The position numbers and the translations under genes were made by a program. Positions 1 to 5,991 of a DNA stretch of 7,483 nucleotides are shown here, piece by piece. The DNA comes from Prevotella sp. UBA7594 (GTDB lineage: Bacteria > Bacteroidota > Bacteroidia > Bacteroidales > Bacteroidaceae). The DNA is taken from positions 17,149 to 24,631 of the forward strand of contig DLKG01000062.1 of the NCBI GenBank assembly GCA_002490315.1, written 5' to 3'. Within the stretch, counting starts at the first letter, position 1, and each line of letters opens with the position of its first letter. A model generated the notes under the pieces. It had not been told where the DNA came from and searched no databases. It saw only the letters and a list, made by a program, of their open reading frames with translations.

Positions 1-782
1 GCGGTGTAGGCGACATCGTATTGCTCGACGTTACTCCTCTTACTCTCGGTATCGAGACAATGGGTGGTGTGATGACAAAGCTTATCGACGCCAACACAAC
101 CATCCCGGCACGCAAGAGCGAGACATTCTCTACAGCCGTTGACAACCAGACAGCCGTGACCATCCACGTGCTTCAGGGTGAGCGTCCAATGGCTGCACAG
201 AACAAGAGCATCGGTCAGTTCAACCTTGAGGGTATTGCCCCGGCTCGCCGTGGTGTTCCTCAGATTGAGGTTACGTTTGATATCGATGCCAACGGTATCC
301 TCAACGTAAGCGCCAAGGATAAGGCTACAGGCAAGGAGCAGGCCATCCGCATCGAGGCTTCTTCTGGTCTCTCTAAGGAGGAGATCGACCGCATGAAGGC
401 CGAGGCTGAGCAGAACGCTGCTGCCGACAAGGCTGAGCGCGAGAAGGTGGACAAGATGAACCAGGCTGACTCTATGATCTTCACCACCGAGAACTTCCTC
501 AAGGACAACGGCGACAAGATTCCTGCCGACAAGAAGCCGGGCATCGAGCAGGCTCTCCAGCAGCTTAAGGACGCCCACAAGGCAGGCGACACCGCAGCTA
601 TCGACTCTGCCATCGCCAACCTCAACCAGGTGATGCAGGCAGCCTCAGCACAGATGTACCAGGGTGGCGCACAGCCGGGCGCAGGTGCTCAGGCTAACGC
701 AGGTGCAGGCGCACAGGCCGACAACAACGGTGCAAAGCAGGATGACAACATCCAGGATGCTGACTTCGAGGAGGTTAAGTAG
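1..782 (+). CDS. dnaK: Molecular chaperone DnaK (Hsp70), C-terminal part; 5' end outside window
   Basis: DnaK is the cytosolic ATP-dependent Hsp70 chaperone that works with DnaJ and GrpE in protein folding and heat-shock recovery. The frame is open from base 3 and gives about 259 residues up to a TAG stop at 780-782, so the ATPase domain lies to the left of the window. The visible part begins at the interdomain linker/substrate-binding start ([16 protein letters not shown]). It continues through the beta-sandwich substrate-binding domain ([25 protein letters not shown]) and the helical lid ([16 protein letters not shown]). It ends in a flexible tail rich in Gly, Ala, Gln and Asn, terminating in EEVK, close to the usual EEVD-like end. 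Codon use is regular and C/G-ending, as expected for a highly expressed housekeeping gene, and differs from the AT-richer genes that follow. It is intact as far as visible. Identification is secure. Confidence 0.98.
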   Translation, partial: GVGDIVLLDVTPLTLGIETMGGVMTKLIDANTTIPARKSETFSTAVDNQTAVTIHVLQGERPMAAQNKSIGQFNLEGIAPARRGVPQIEVTFDIDANGILNVSAKDKATGKEQAIRIEASSGLSKEEIDRMKAEAEQNAAADKAEREKVDKMNQADSMIFTTENFLKDNGDKIPADKKPGIEQALQQLKDAHKAGDTAAIDSAIANLNQVMQAASAQMYQGGAQPGAGAQANAGAGAQADNNGAKQDDNIQDADFEEVK

Positions 783-815
783 TGCCGAGAAGAAAACACA
801 TAATAAACAATAAGC

Positions 816-850
816 AAAAGCGTGCAGCTCTGGTGAGTTGCACGCTTTTT
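816..850 (+). terminator. Rho-independent terminator of dnaK
   Basis: The arms 816-830 (AAAAGCGTGCAGCTC) and 835-849 pair over 15 positions with a single G-U pair around a 4-base TGGT loop, and the hairpin runs directly into a T run at 846-850. It lies 34 bases after the dnaK stop codon. It is the strongest terminator in the window and should isolate dnaK from the accessory genes downstream. Confidence 0.93.
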
Positions 851-930
851 GCGTTTATAGGGGTCTTGGTTCTTATGCCTTTATTATGCGCTTGTTTATC
901 GCTTATTTGCAGCACATTTGCAACACAACA

Positions 931-995
931 AAAAAGTAGATAATGTGGGACTTGTTCCTACCAATACATACTAATGCATACTAAAAAGTAGATAA
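931..995. repeat. 13-base direct repeat in the dnaK-to-1016 intergenic region
   Basis: The sequence AAAAAGTAGATAA occurs at 931-943 and again at 983-995, exactly 52 bases apart. Between them a shorter tandem, CATACTAA, occurs at 967-974 and 977-984. The pair precedes the coding region that starts near 1016, so it could be a regulator-binding site or a trace of an insertion junction. No function can be assigned from sequence. The rest of 851-1015 shows no gene and no convincing Bacteroidetes promoter (a TTTG at 917-920 lacks a good TAnnTTTG partner). Confidence 0.5.
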
Positions 996-1015
996 CATGC
1001 ATAGCATCTACTCCG

Positions 1016-1474
1016 TTGCAACAAATTGTCGAAACAAAAGCGGCAAGCCTTATATCTGACGCTATCAGCACCGCCTTGCAGTCTCGCCTTTATGATGACG
1101 AGAAGTATGTGGACAAGCTCGTCTCTGTTTTCACAGAACTTGCCAATATGTATAACACAGTCACAGCCAACTGCAACAAAAATGCAGAGACTCTTAATCG
1201 CAATATCCAACTTACGGAAAAGCGATATGCAGCAATGTTGGAACTTATGCAAGCAAAGAAATCCAAGACAATAGAGCAACCACCCATACCGCAAACCATG
1301 AAAGCCTTGCCCCGATTTATATTCATGACATATCCCTGGTATTGGATAAAGAGAATGTATCGAAGTAAGCACTTTCACACATTTCTCATAATCTGCATGG
1401 CTTGCCTCCTTGCTGTGTCTGTGTTCCTGACAATATTCTTGGCGTATGATAATGCGCAGTTGAGAAGATATTGA
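1016..1474 (+). CDS. Hypothetical coiled-coil protein with one C-terminal transmembrane helix
   Basis: I do not recognise the family. The 152-residue product has a charged, helix-rich first half (about residues 25-82, containing YDDEKYVDKL and LTEKRYAAMLEL) compatible with a coiled coil. A Pro-rich and aromatic hinge follows (about 89-110, PPIPQ then TYPWYW), then a basic patch (IKRMYRSKH). The last part is a single strong membrane helix (about 121-143) and a short polar tail ending LRRY. This arrangement suggests an inner-membrane protein anchored by its C-terminus with the coiled coil in the cytoplasm. The start is uncertain: the frame opens after a TAG at 989, and the first usual start is TTG at 1016. 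The ATG at 997 is in another frame and stops after 20 codons, so an N-terminal frameshift or truncation is possible. The opposite strand is also open here, but its translation is Cys/His-rich and unconvincing. The coding call is moderately sure; function is unknown. Confidence 0.6.
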   Translation: MQQIVETKAASLISDAISTALQSRLYDDEKYVDKLVSVFTELANMYNTVTANCNKNAETLNRNIQLTEKRYAAMLELMQAKKSKTIEQPPIPQTMKALPRFIFMTYPWYWIKRMYRSKHFHTFLIICMACLLAVSVFLTIFLAYDNAQLRRY

Positions 1475-1528
1475 TTGCCACATATATGCGCTAAAAGATA
1501 ATAATACAGCAATGCTGGAAAATGAAGC

Positions 1529-1562
1529 CACCTGACTTAAGGGACGCACTAAAAGTCAGGTG
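1529..1562. terminator. Hairpin between the two small membrane-protein genes; possible terminator or leader hairpin
   Basis: The arms CACCTGACTT (1529-1538) and AAGTCAGGTG (1553-1562) form a perfect 10-base-pair stem with a 14-base loop. No T run follows on the + strand, and only a weak one (TTCATTTT) follows on the - strand, so it is a poor terminator by itself. It lies 54 bases after the stop of the 1016-1474 gene and 7 bases before the ATG at 1570. It could therefore instead shape translation of the small downstream gene. It is a relative of the hairpin at 1704-1747. Confidence 0.55.
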
Positions 1563-1569
1563 ATTAAAG

Positions 1570-1704
1570 ATGTTCCCATTCACTTCACCAATAGGCTATA
1601 CTTTGTATCTTAGTCACTATATTCTGTGGCTCTTCTGGTCCTTCTTTACTCTTGGCTTTTGCGGTGTCATTGCTGTGATGATAGCGCAATACCATAGAAA
1701 ATGA
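1570..1704 (+). CDS. Small 44-residue single-helix membrane peptide
   Basis: ATG at 1570-1572 opens a 44-codon frame that ends with TGA at 1702-1704. The product starts MFPFTSPIGYTLYLSHY and then has one long hydrophobic aromatic helix (about residues 17-38: ILWLFWSFFTLGFCGVIAVM). It ends in a short basic tail, QYHRK. A hydrophobic helix followed by positive charges predicts an inner-membrane peptide with its C-terminus in the cytoplasm. It is on the same strand as the coiled-coil membrane gene and is followed at once by a terminator hairpin, which supports a real transcription unit. I do not know a named family. A type I toxin, a phage-exclusion peptide or a small membrane regulator are all possible. 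Its short length keeps confidence moderate. Confidence 0.5.
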   Translation: MFPFTSPIGYTLYLSHYILWLFWSFFTLGFCGVIAVMIAQYHRK

Positions 1705-1747
1705 AACCGCCAGACTTAAGGCAGAAGGCTTAAAGTCAGGCGGTTTT
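1704..1747. terminator. Bidirectional terminator between the converging small gene and KAP operon
   Basis: The arms AAACCGCC (1704-1711) and GGCGGTTT (1739-1746) pair fully. One A-A mismatch follows, then GACTT (1713-1717) pairs with AAGTC (1733-1737), and a further AAG/CTT pairs with one bulged base. The loop is 1721-1728. On the + strand the stem leads into TTTTATCTGTT. On the - strand it leads into TTTCATTTTCT and lies 6 bases beyond the KAP gene's stop codon. It overlaps the last base of the TGA of the 44-residue gene, so it very likely ends both converging transcripts. Confidence 0.8.
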
Positions 1748-1752
1748 ATCTG

Positions 1753-3123
1753 TTAGGAAGAAAAATCTCGAACCAGACTTATTTTTGACAACAATGTATT
1801 TAATCCGACCATTTGTGAACTTTTGCCATTAAAATAACGAGCAAAACTTTCCTTGTCAAATTTTGAGACTTTCACTTTCAATCTCATATTATTCAATCCC
1901 ATACTTTCCATAGGGGTTTCATACAGTTCGCTTAGATTTTCAAATCCACATCTTATAGCCAACATATCTGCAACAGCATTATTAAAAAGATAAGTTGGGG
2001 AGTTCCTCTTTGCATTGAAGAATTCGTCATTGTAATTCTCTTCAAAATGCTTTATTACTTCATCGTGTGAAAGTCGCATTTTGGAATATTCCTCAAAGAA
2101 GTTGGGTTCAAACATCTTTATGTACACAATGAATGCAACAGATGTAGGGGCAACATATAACCCTTTGCAATTAGCTAAAGCAAGTCTTGCATATAGAATG
2201 TATTGTTCTAGCTGTCTAATACTCATTTGCTTCCCTTTATACAACAAAGAGAACAAGTCTGGCAAGTCTTTGTAGCAACTTTTATAGTTTTCGTTAACCT
2301 TAGGCATCTTGTCATAAGCAAACCTTGACATTATTGCTTGGATAATATCCGTGGAATCCTCATTTGGCAAATCATACTGTATCTTGAAGAAACGCCTTAG
2401 ATAGTCTTTGGCATCAATCTGTTCAGACCCATAGAACCCTCGTATTGAGTGACAAAGTTGAACTTCATCAATAGCTACGACAAACACGATACCCTTTACC
2501 TCAAAGATGTGTTTTATGCGTTCCAATGTCTTTACAGCAAAACAAGGATTACATCTATCCAGCTCATCTATGACAAAAACTAATGGTTTGCCGTTACAAG
2601 TTTCTTCTACATATTCAGCAAGAGACAGCTTGAAGTCTTTGAGGATAGCTTTTTGCCTACAATATTCATCTATTCGGGTGTTTATGATGTCAACAGCTTT
2701 GTCCGCTCCATCTTTGATAATATCTTGTAGCTCTATTCCTGCGATTTTACCTGCAATAGACGGAAGCGTTGCAAGTACTACTTTGCCAATGTTAGAGGCT
2801 ACCGCCTTCCATTTTTTATGGTCTTTTCCTGCGATATTCTTGAACTCGGCAATTAGAGCAATTAAAGGGTCTTCGGCATCTTCATTTTCCCAAGAATTAA
2901 AATGGATTACTTTATACCCCAAATTCTCCATATATTTTTCCCACATGGCGAGAAATGTAGTTTTTCCCGTACCCCACTTGCCATTAAGGCTAATAACGCA
3001 TTCTTCTCCAAAAGTTTCAACTATACTTCTGAAGACTAATGCGCATCTACCTCTATTCAACAAATCGCCAGCAAAAGGTGCTTTTAACTCTGGTTCTATT
3101 ATAGGCAAACTACTTTTCATCAT
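1753..3123 (-). CDS. KAP-family P-loop NTPase, last gene of the defence operon
   Basis: This is a 456-residue STAND-like NTPase of the KAP family (named for Kidins220/ARMS and PifA, the F-plasmid protein that excludes phage T7). Visible motifs (numbered from the ATG at 3123) are a Walker A loop GKWGTGKT at 48-55 and the KAP-typical HFNSWENEDAEDP at 74-86. A Walker B block FVIDELDRC follows at about 183-191, then FVVAID (about 214-219), a YLRRFF/LP segment, and IRQLEQ (about 302-307) in a sensor-like helix. Many bacterial KAP proteins carry membrane helices between Walker A and B; here there is only a weakly hydrophobic stretch (about 112-130). The start is chosen at ATG 3123 (a second ATG is at 3120), 8 bases after the preceding stop, because upstream extension needs a TTG at 3168 inside the previous gene. 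The C-terminal half is unassigned. Base composition by eye is AT-richer than the restriction genes. The family call is firm; the defence role is inferred from context. Confidence 0.9.
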   Translation of the reverse strand: MMKSSLPIIEPELKAPFAGDLLNRGRCALVFRSIVETFGEECVISLNGKWGTGKTTFLAMWEKYMENLGYKVIHFNSWENEDAEDPLIALIAEFKNIAGKDHKKWKAVASNIGKVVLATLPSIAGKIAGIELQDIIKDGADKAVDIINTRIDEYCRQKAILKDFKLSLAEYVEETCNGKPLVFVIDELDRCNPCFAVKTLERIKHIFEVKGIVFVVAIDEVQLCHSIRGFYGSEQIDAKDYLRRFFKIQYDLPNEDSTDIIQAIMSRFAYDKMPKVNENYKSCYKDLPDLFSLLYKGKQMSIRQLEQYILYARLALANCKGLYVAPTSVAFIVYIKMFEPNFFEEYSKMRLSHDEVIKHFEENYNDEFFNAKRNSPTYLFNNAVADMLAIRCGFENLSELYETPMESMGLNNMRLKVKVSKFDKESFARYFNGKSSQMVGLNTLLSKISLVRDFSS

Positions 3124-3131
3124 TATCTCTA

Positions 3132-3593
3132 TTATTCTTCTTTGTAGTTTCTTGCTGCTTCCTGACAACTGTTGTAGTCAAGGAACACTCTATCTTCTGC
3201 AATCAAAACGGGATAGATATTCCCTACAATCTGTTTTACATCACAAGGGAGCAACTGATATTTATATTGTAAAAGGTAAAGCCCTTCAAGTTCTTTGTCT
3301 GCATTTTCCTGAAGGTAAGACTGCGACAAGGTGTAGTCGTGTTTATATACTCCTCCATTTGTCAAAGCTATATCTACTATTGTATACTTCTTGATTTCTA
3401 TGCCTGGCATATAACCAACAGGCTTGTCATCCATAGTTTGCAACCATACATAAACAGTATCACCAATCTCGTATTTTGGATATACAAGATGTTCTTTGAG
3501 GAAGTCTATCCTCTGTTTAGCAGTTTGCCCGAATGCAGAAATGCCTACTAAAGCGCAAATGATAATGAATAGTACATGGCTCATCTTATTCAT
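3132..3593 (-). CDS. Small exported protein of unknown function within the defence operon
   Basis: The 153-residue product begins with a clear Sec signal peptide: MNKM, a hydrophobic core (HVLFIIICALVGISAF), then GQTAKQ, with likely cleavage near the G-Q. No lipobox Cys sits at the cleavage site, so a soluble periplasmic protein of about 130 residues is expected rather than a lipoprotein. The mature part looks beta-rich: YEIGDTVYVWLQ, KPVGYMPG and YTIVDIAL suggest a small barrel or SH3-like start, and the end is DYNSCQEAARNYKEE. No family is recognised. Its ATG overlaps the TGA of the endonuclease gene in a 4-base ATGA (3590-3593), a sign of translational coupling, and the KAP gene follows 8 bases later. 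An exported protein in a restriction operon is unusual. It may act with the KAP NTPase at the envelope, or it may be cargo. Confidence 0.8.
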   Translation of the reverse strand: MNKMSHVLFIIICALVGISAFGQTAKQRIDFLKEHLVYPKYEIGDTVYVWLQTMDDKPVGYMPGIEIKKYTIVDIALTNGGVYKHDYTLSQSYLQENADKELEGLYLLQYKYQLLPCDVKQIVGNIYPVLIAEDRVFLDYNSCQEAARNYKEE

Positions 3594-5500
3594 TTTCTAT
3601 ATTTTATCAATTCTTTGCCAGCCATATATATTGGCTGGCCGTCTATGTATGTTGCATCATTAGACCTTGCCGAAGCAATAATTGCCGCCACGTCAAATTC
3701 TCCAAGTGTTATCTCCTCATCGAAAAAATAGCATAGATAGCGGTCGTGGTGTGGGGCTGTATAGCCAGTGGCTATCATCTTTTCCTTGGTCATCTCACCG
3801 ATGTTCTTTACACGGAATGCCCAGCGCACGCCCTTGTTTTCCTTACCAAATTCATAAAGCAACACGAACTTGGCATGCTTCACTTGGTCGCGACTCTTTA
3901 CAACGCCACCTCTGACATTTTTTCCGATACGAACATTGTAAGCATCGTCTCGTTTAGAACCTTGTCTGCCAAATATCCAGTTGAGTTGCTCATATCCATT
4001 GAAACAACCTATCAGAATGTCGGTGTTAGCATAGTTCTCCAGATAATGCATCGTGAGGAATTTGTGCTCCACTTTCACATGCTGCTTTGGTTCTACGATA
4101 GGCATTTCGCTTTCAGGGAGTGTCCGTGGATCTATTCCCAAGTCACACTTTGCCACATAAAATGCTTGTTCAAGATTAAACTTCGTGCGTTCGTTCTCGT
4201 CTGCCACTCGTTTCATAGCTTCTTCAGCTTCGGCAACACTCAATTTTAGAACGTTCTGGCAATATTCCTTTTCTTTCTCAGGTTTGCGCAGTGCTAAGGA
4301 GTAATATGCCTGACTATAACCTCGTTTATCCTCCCTGTCCTCAAAAGGATGGAACAGTTTGCCCAATACTGTTTGGAAATTCTCCTTGACAAAGACGTTG
4401 GAATCGACATCGGCATGAGCAGTAATGGCATAGAAATCGAAGTTGTCTTTCAGCATCTGTTGTATCTGCTTTCTGAACAACTTCCGTACCTTGTCACGCC
4501 ATGCTGATTTTCTCGATGCATTATTGCGTCCATAGAGTGCTACCACAAAAAGAAAGTTCACATCGTAGTGTGCTAATAGGAATGTATCACGGTCGAACAG
4601 ACGATTCTCAAACTGTCGGCTGAGATAGTATTGTTGCCGACGTTGTCCCTCGGGCTTGTCTTCATCAATGAGTTGAATATCATCGCTTTGCTCCAACGTA
4701 TTTTGGTTGGCAGAGATGAAGAAGTTTGGAATAATGTTGTAACCTTCTGTCACATCGTCACGTAGCTTGATGTGTCCCAACTGTTCCTCCGTCGTGCCGT
4801 TGCTGAAGAGATTTATGTTCCACTGTATCACGTTTCGAGCGTAGGTAAACTGTTTGTATATGCTTTCCTTGCCAAGGGAATTACCACGCTTGTAATACTT
4901 TGAGTCGCCAATATAGTAGATGGCATCATCGGTGTCATTGTTGGTCAACTCTTGATATTGATACATGTGGTCAACTCGCTTGCCATCTGGCTGGTCTTTC
5001 AATTCCTGCGGTAAGTTTTTGTCACCTATCAATTCATCAATGATAGCTTCGAATACGACATGGAAACTCTTCACCAACAAGTACTCTCGCTGGTCAACAT
5101 TCAATGCTATGTTGTCTGGACGGTCGAAGAATGCATAGCACAACTCCCAAAGTTCTTTGGCTTTGTCGGAGAAATATTTGTACTTGATTTGCTTCAACCG
5201 TCTCTTTCCATATCCTCCAAGGTATCGCTTGAATTGTTTTTCTCCCAATAGGTCAAAATTGACATTCAGCTTCACGGGGAAACCATAGGTGTCGTGGATG
5301 TGCTGCAAGATGCTGAAATAGATTACAAGCAACTCCTCGTCAAAGTTGATGGTACGCTTCTTATTCACAGGGTTCAGATAACTTACCTCTTGAAGGAGTG
5401 AGCCATTTACTTGTTGAACGATGGCTGGGCTTTTAGATATGGTGCGTGTCCAATTGATTTTGTTATAGCCACTATGCAGATTCTTTACGATAAACATCAC
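3590..5500 (-). CDS. LlaJI-family restriction endonuclease, main C-terminal fragment with PD-(D/E)XK nuclease site
   Basis: This is the nuclease subunit of a LlaJI-type restriction system, in which a PD-(D/E)XK protein acts with a McrB-like NTPase to cut unmodified DNA. The fragment (up to 636 residues) has NLHSGYNKINWTRTIS near its start and NFDEELLVIYF at about 52-62. The nuclease core follows: VFEAIIDEL (Glu151), KRVDHMY (Asp177) and IYYIGDSKYYK (Asp199-Ser-Lys201). A long C-terminal part includes HYLENYANTDILIG and HHDRYLCYFFDEE, probably DNA- or partner-binding. The first possible start is GTG at 5500, next to ATG 5497. However, the frame is open and protein-like upstream to the stop of the preceding piece (LKWNKDNESY leading into VMFIVKN), so this start is probably artificial. 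The two pieces read as one ~800-residue protein broken by a frameshift near 5530. All visible catalytic residues are intact. The last four bases overlap the next gene. Confidence 0.88.
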   Translation of the reverse strand: MMFIVKNLHSGYNKINWTRTISKSPAIVQQVNGSLLQEVSYLNPVNKKRTINFDEELLVIYFSILQHIHDTYGFPVKLNVNFDLLGEKQFKRYLGGYGKRRLKQIKYKYFSDKAKELWELCYAFFDRPDNIALNVDQREYLLVKSFHVVFEAIIDELIGDKNLPQELKDQPDGKRVDHMYQYQELTNNDTDDAIYYIGDSKYYKRGNSLGKESIYKQFTYARNVIQWNINLFSNGTTEEQLGHIKLRDDVTEGYNIIPNFFISANQNTLEQSDDIQLIDEDKPEGQRRQQYYLSRQFENRLFDRDTFLLAHYDVNFLFVVALYGRNNASRKSAWRDKVRKLFRKQIQQMLKDNFDFYAITAHADVDSNVFVKENFQTVLGKLFHPFEDREDKRGYSQAYYSLALRKPEKEKEYCQNVLKLSVAEAEEAMKRVADENERTKFNLEQAFYVAKCDLGIDPRTLPESEMPIVEPKQHVKVEHKFLTMHYLENYANTDILIGCFNGYEQLNWIFGRQGSKRDDAYNVRIGKNVRGGVVKSRDQVKHAKFVLLYEFGKENKGVRWAFRVKNIGEMTKEKMIATGYTAPHHDRYLCYFFDEEITLGEFDVAAIIASARSNDATYIDGQPIYMAGKELIKYRK

Positions 5501-5521
5501 ATAGCTCTCGTTGTCCTTGTT

Positions 5522-5532
5522 CCATTTCAGCA
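5522..5532 (-). other. Apparent one-base frameshift splitting the LlaJI endonuclease gene
   Basis: The upstream piece ends FLDVLLAC with TGC (5532-5530) then TGA (5529-5527). Reading one base back, CTG AAA TGG (5530-5522) continues as LKWNKDNESYVMFIVKN without a stop into the large downstream piece. The downstream frame cannot extend far upstream, since it meets TAA within about 45 bases, and it has no ATG before 5497. The simplest explanation is one missing base here (for example TGCCTGAAA reduced to TGCTGAAA). No classical -1 slippery heptamer is present, so programmed frameshifting is less likely than a mutation or sequence error. Confidence 0.75.
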
Positions 5533-5988
5533 GGCAAGAAGGACATCCAGAAAAGTGTTGCCCTTACGCTTCTTGTGCGTCTTTCCCATCATGGGCGCTT
5601 GCTTGTGCTGCACGATGCTTGGCGTTGTCTTCTTGCCACCCATGCGGTCGTACTCGTGGTCTTTGAATACGCAGATGGCTCTGTAAATCCATACGCTCAA
5701 ATTATAGATGAACGTCTGTTCCTGCAGAGTCAGTTCGTTGCAATCATCCGCATTAACCAAGTTTTTGGGGTCGATATGTCCAAACACTTTCTCGTCGCCA
5801 TACTCTCCTTCAAGCAACACCTTAGGCAGAATGAACACGCAGTCGTTCACATCTGGGTCTGGATTGAAATAGTAGCCCACATAACTCAGACTCACCTTTC
5901 CATCCACATCTTGAAGCACACCAAGCCCTTTGAGGACGTTTGCCACGTCTTCATAATTGTATTGGTATTCTTCTATCAGTATGCGCAT
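5527..5988 (-). CDS. LlaJI-family restriction endonuclease, N-terminal fragment (frameshifted)
   Basis: The 153-residue open frame starts at ATG 5988, only 3 bases after the stop of the McrB-like gene, and stops at TGA 5529-5527. It contains IEEYQYNYEDVANVLKGLG (an alpha-helical, wHTH-like start), a stretch LSYVGYYFNPD, CVFILPKVLL, and an aromatic helix FIYNLSVWIYRAI. A basic segment GKTHKKRKGNTFLDVLL follows before the premature end. This matches the expected N-terminal part of the LlaJI-type nuclease rather than an independent small protein: the sense resumes immediately in the next frame. As a separate protein it lacks the catalytic PD-(D/E)XK site. If it is translated and pairs with the downstream fragment, the split enzyme might still work. 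That is speculation; a broken gene or a sequencing error is the plainer reading. Confidence 0.75.
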   Translation of the reverse strand: MRILIEEYQYNYEDVANVLKGLGVLQDVDGKVSLSYVGYYFNPDPDVNDCVFILPKVLLEGEYGDEKVFGHIDPKNLVNADDCNELTLQEQTFIYNLSVWIYRAICVFKDHEYDRMGGKKTTPSIVQHKQAPMMGKTHKKRKGNTFLDVLLAC

Positions 5989-5991
5989 AAC

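Noticed and set aside
971..1549. Long open frame on the - strand opposite the coiled-coil membrane gene
   Set aside because: Its translation is rich in Cys, His and Ser with no domain-like pattern, and it spans the hairpin at 1529-1562. The + strand frame gives a charged coiled coil plus a clean membrane helix and is more protein-like.
3124..3168. N-terminal extension of the KAP NTPase to a TTG at 3168
   Set aside because: It would lie inside the preceding gene and use a rare start. ATG 3123 (and 3120) sits 8 bases after that gene's stop.
2507..3394. Long + strand open frame opposite the KAP and exported-protein genes
   Set aside because: It is antisense to two well-supported genes, and its translation is Ser/Leu-rich without domain features: a shadow frame.
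5522..5545. Programmed -1 ribosomal frameshift in the endonuclease gene
   Set aside because: The reading-frame geometry would fit -1, but no standard X XXY YYZ slippery heptamer is present and no obvious stimulatory hairpin was seen. A one-base deletion or sequence error is simpler.
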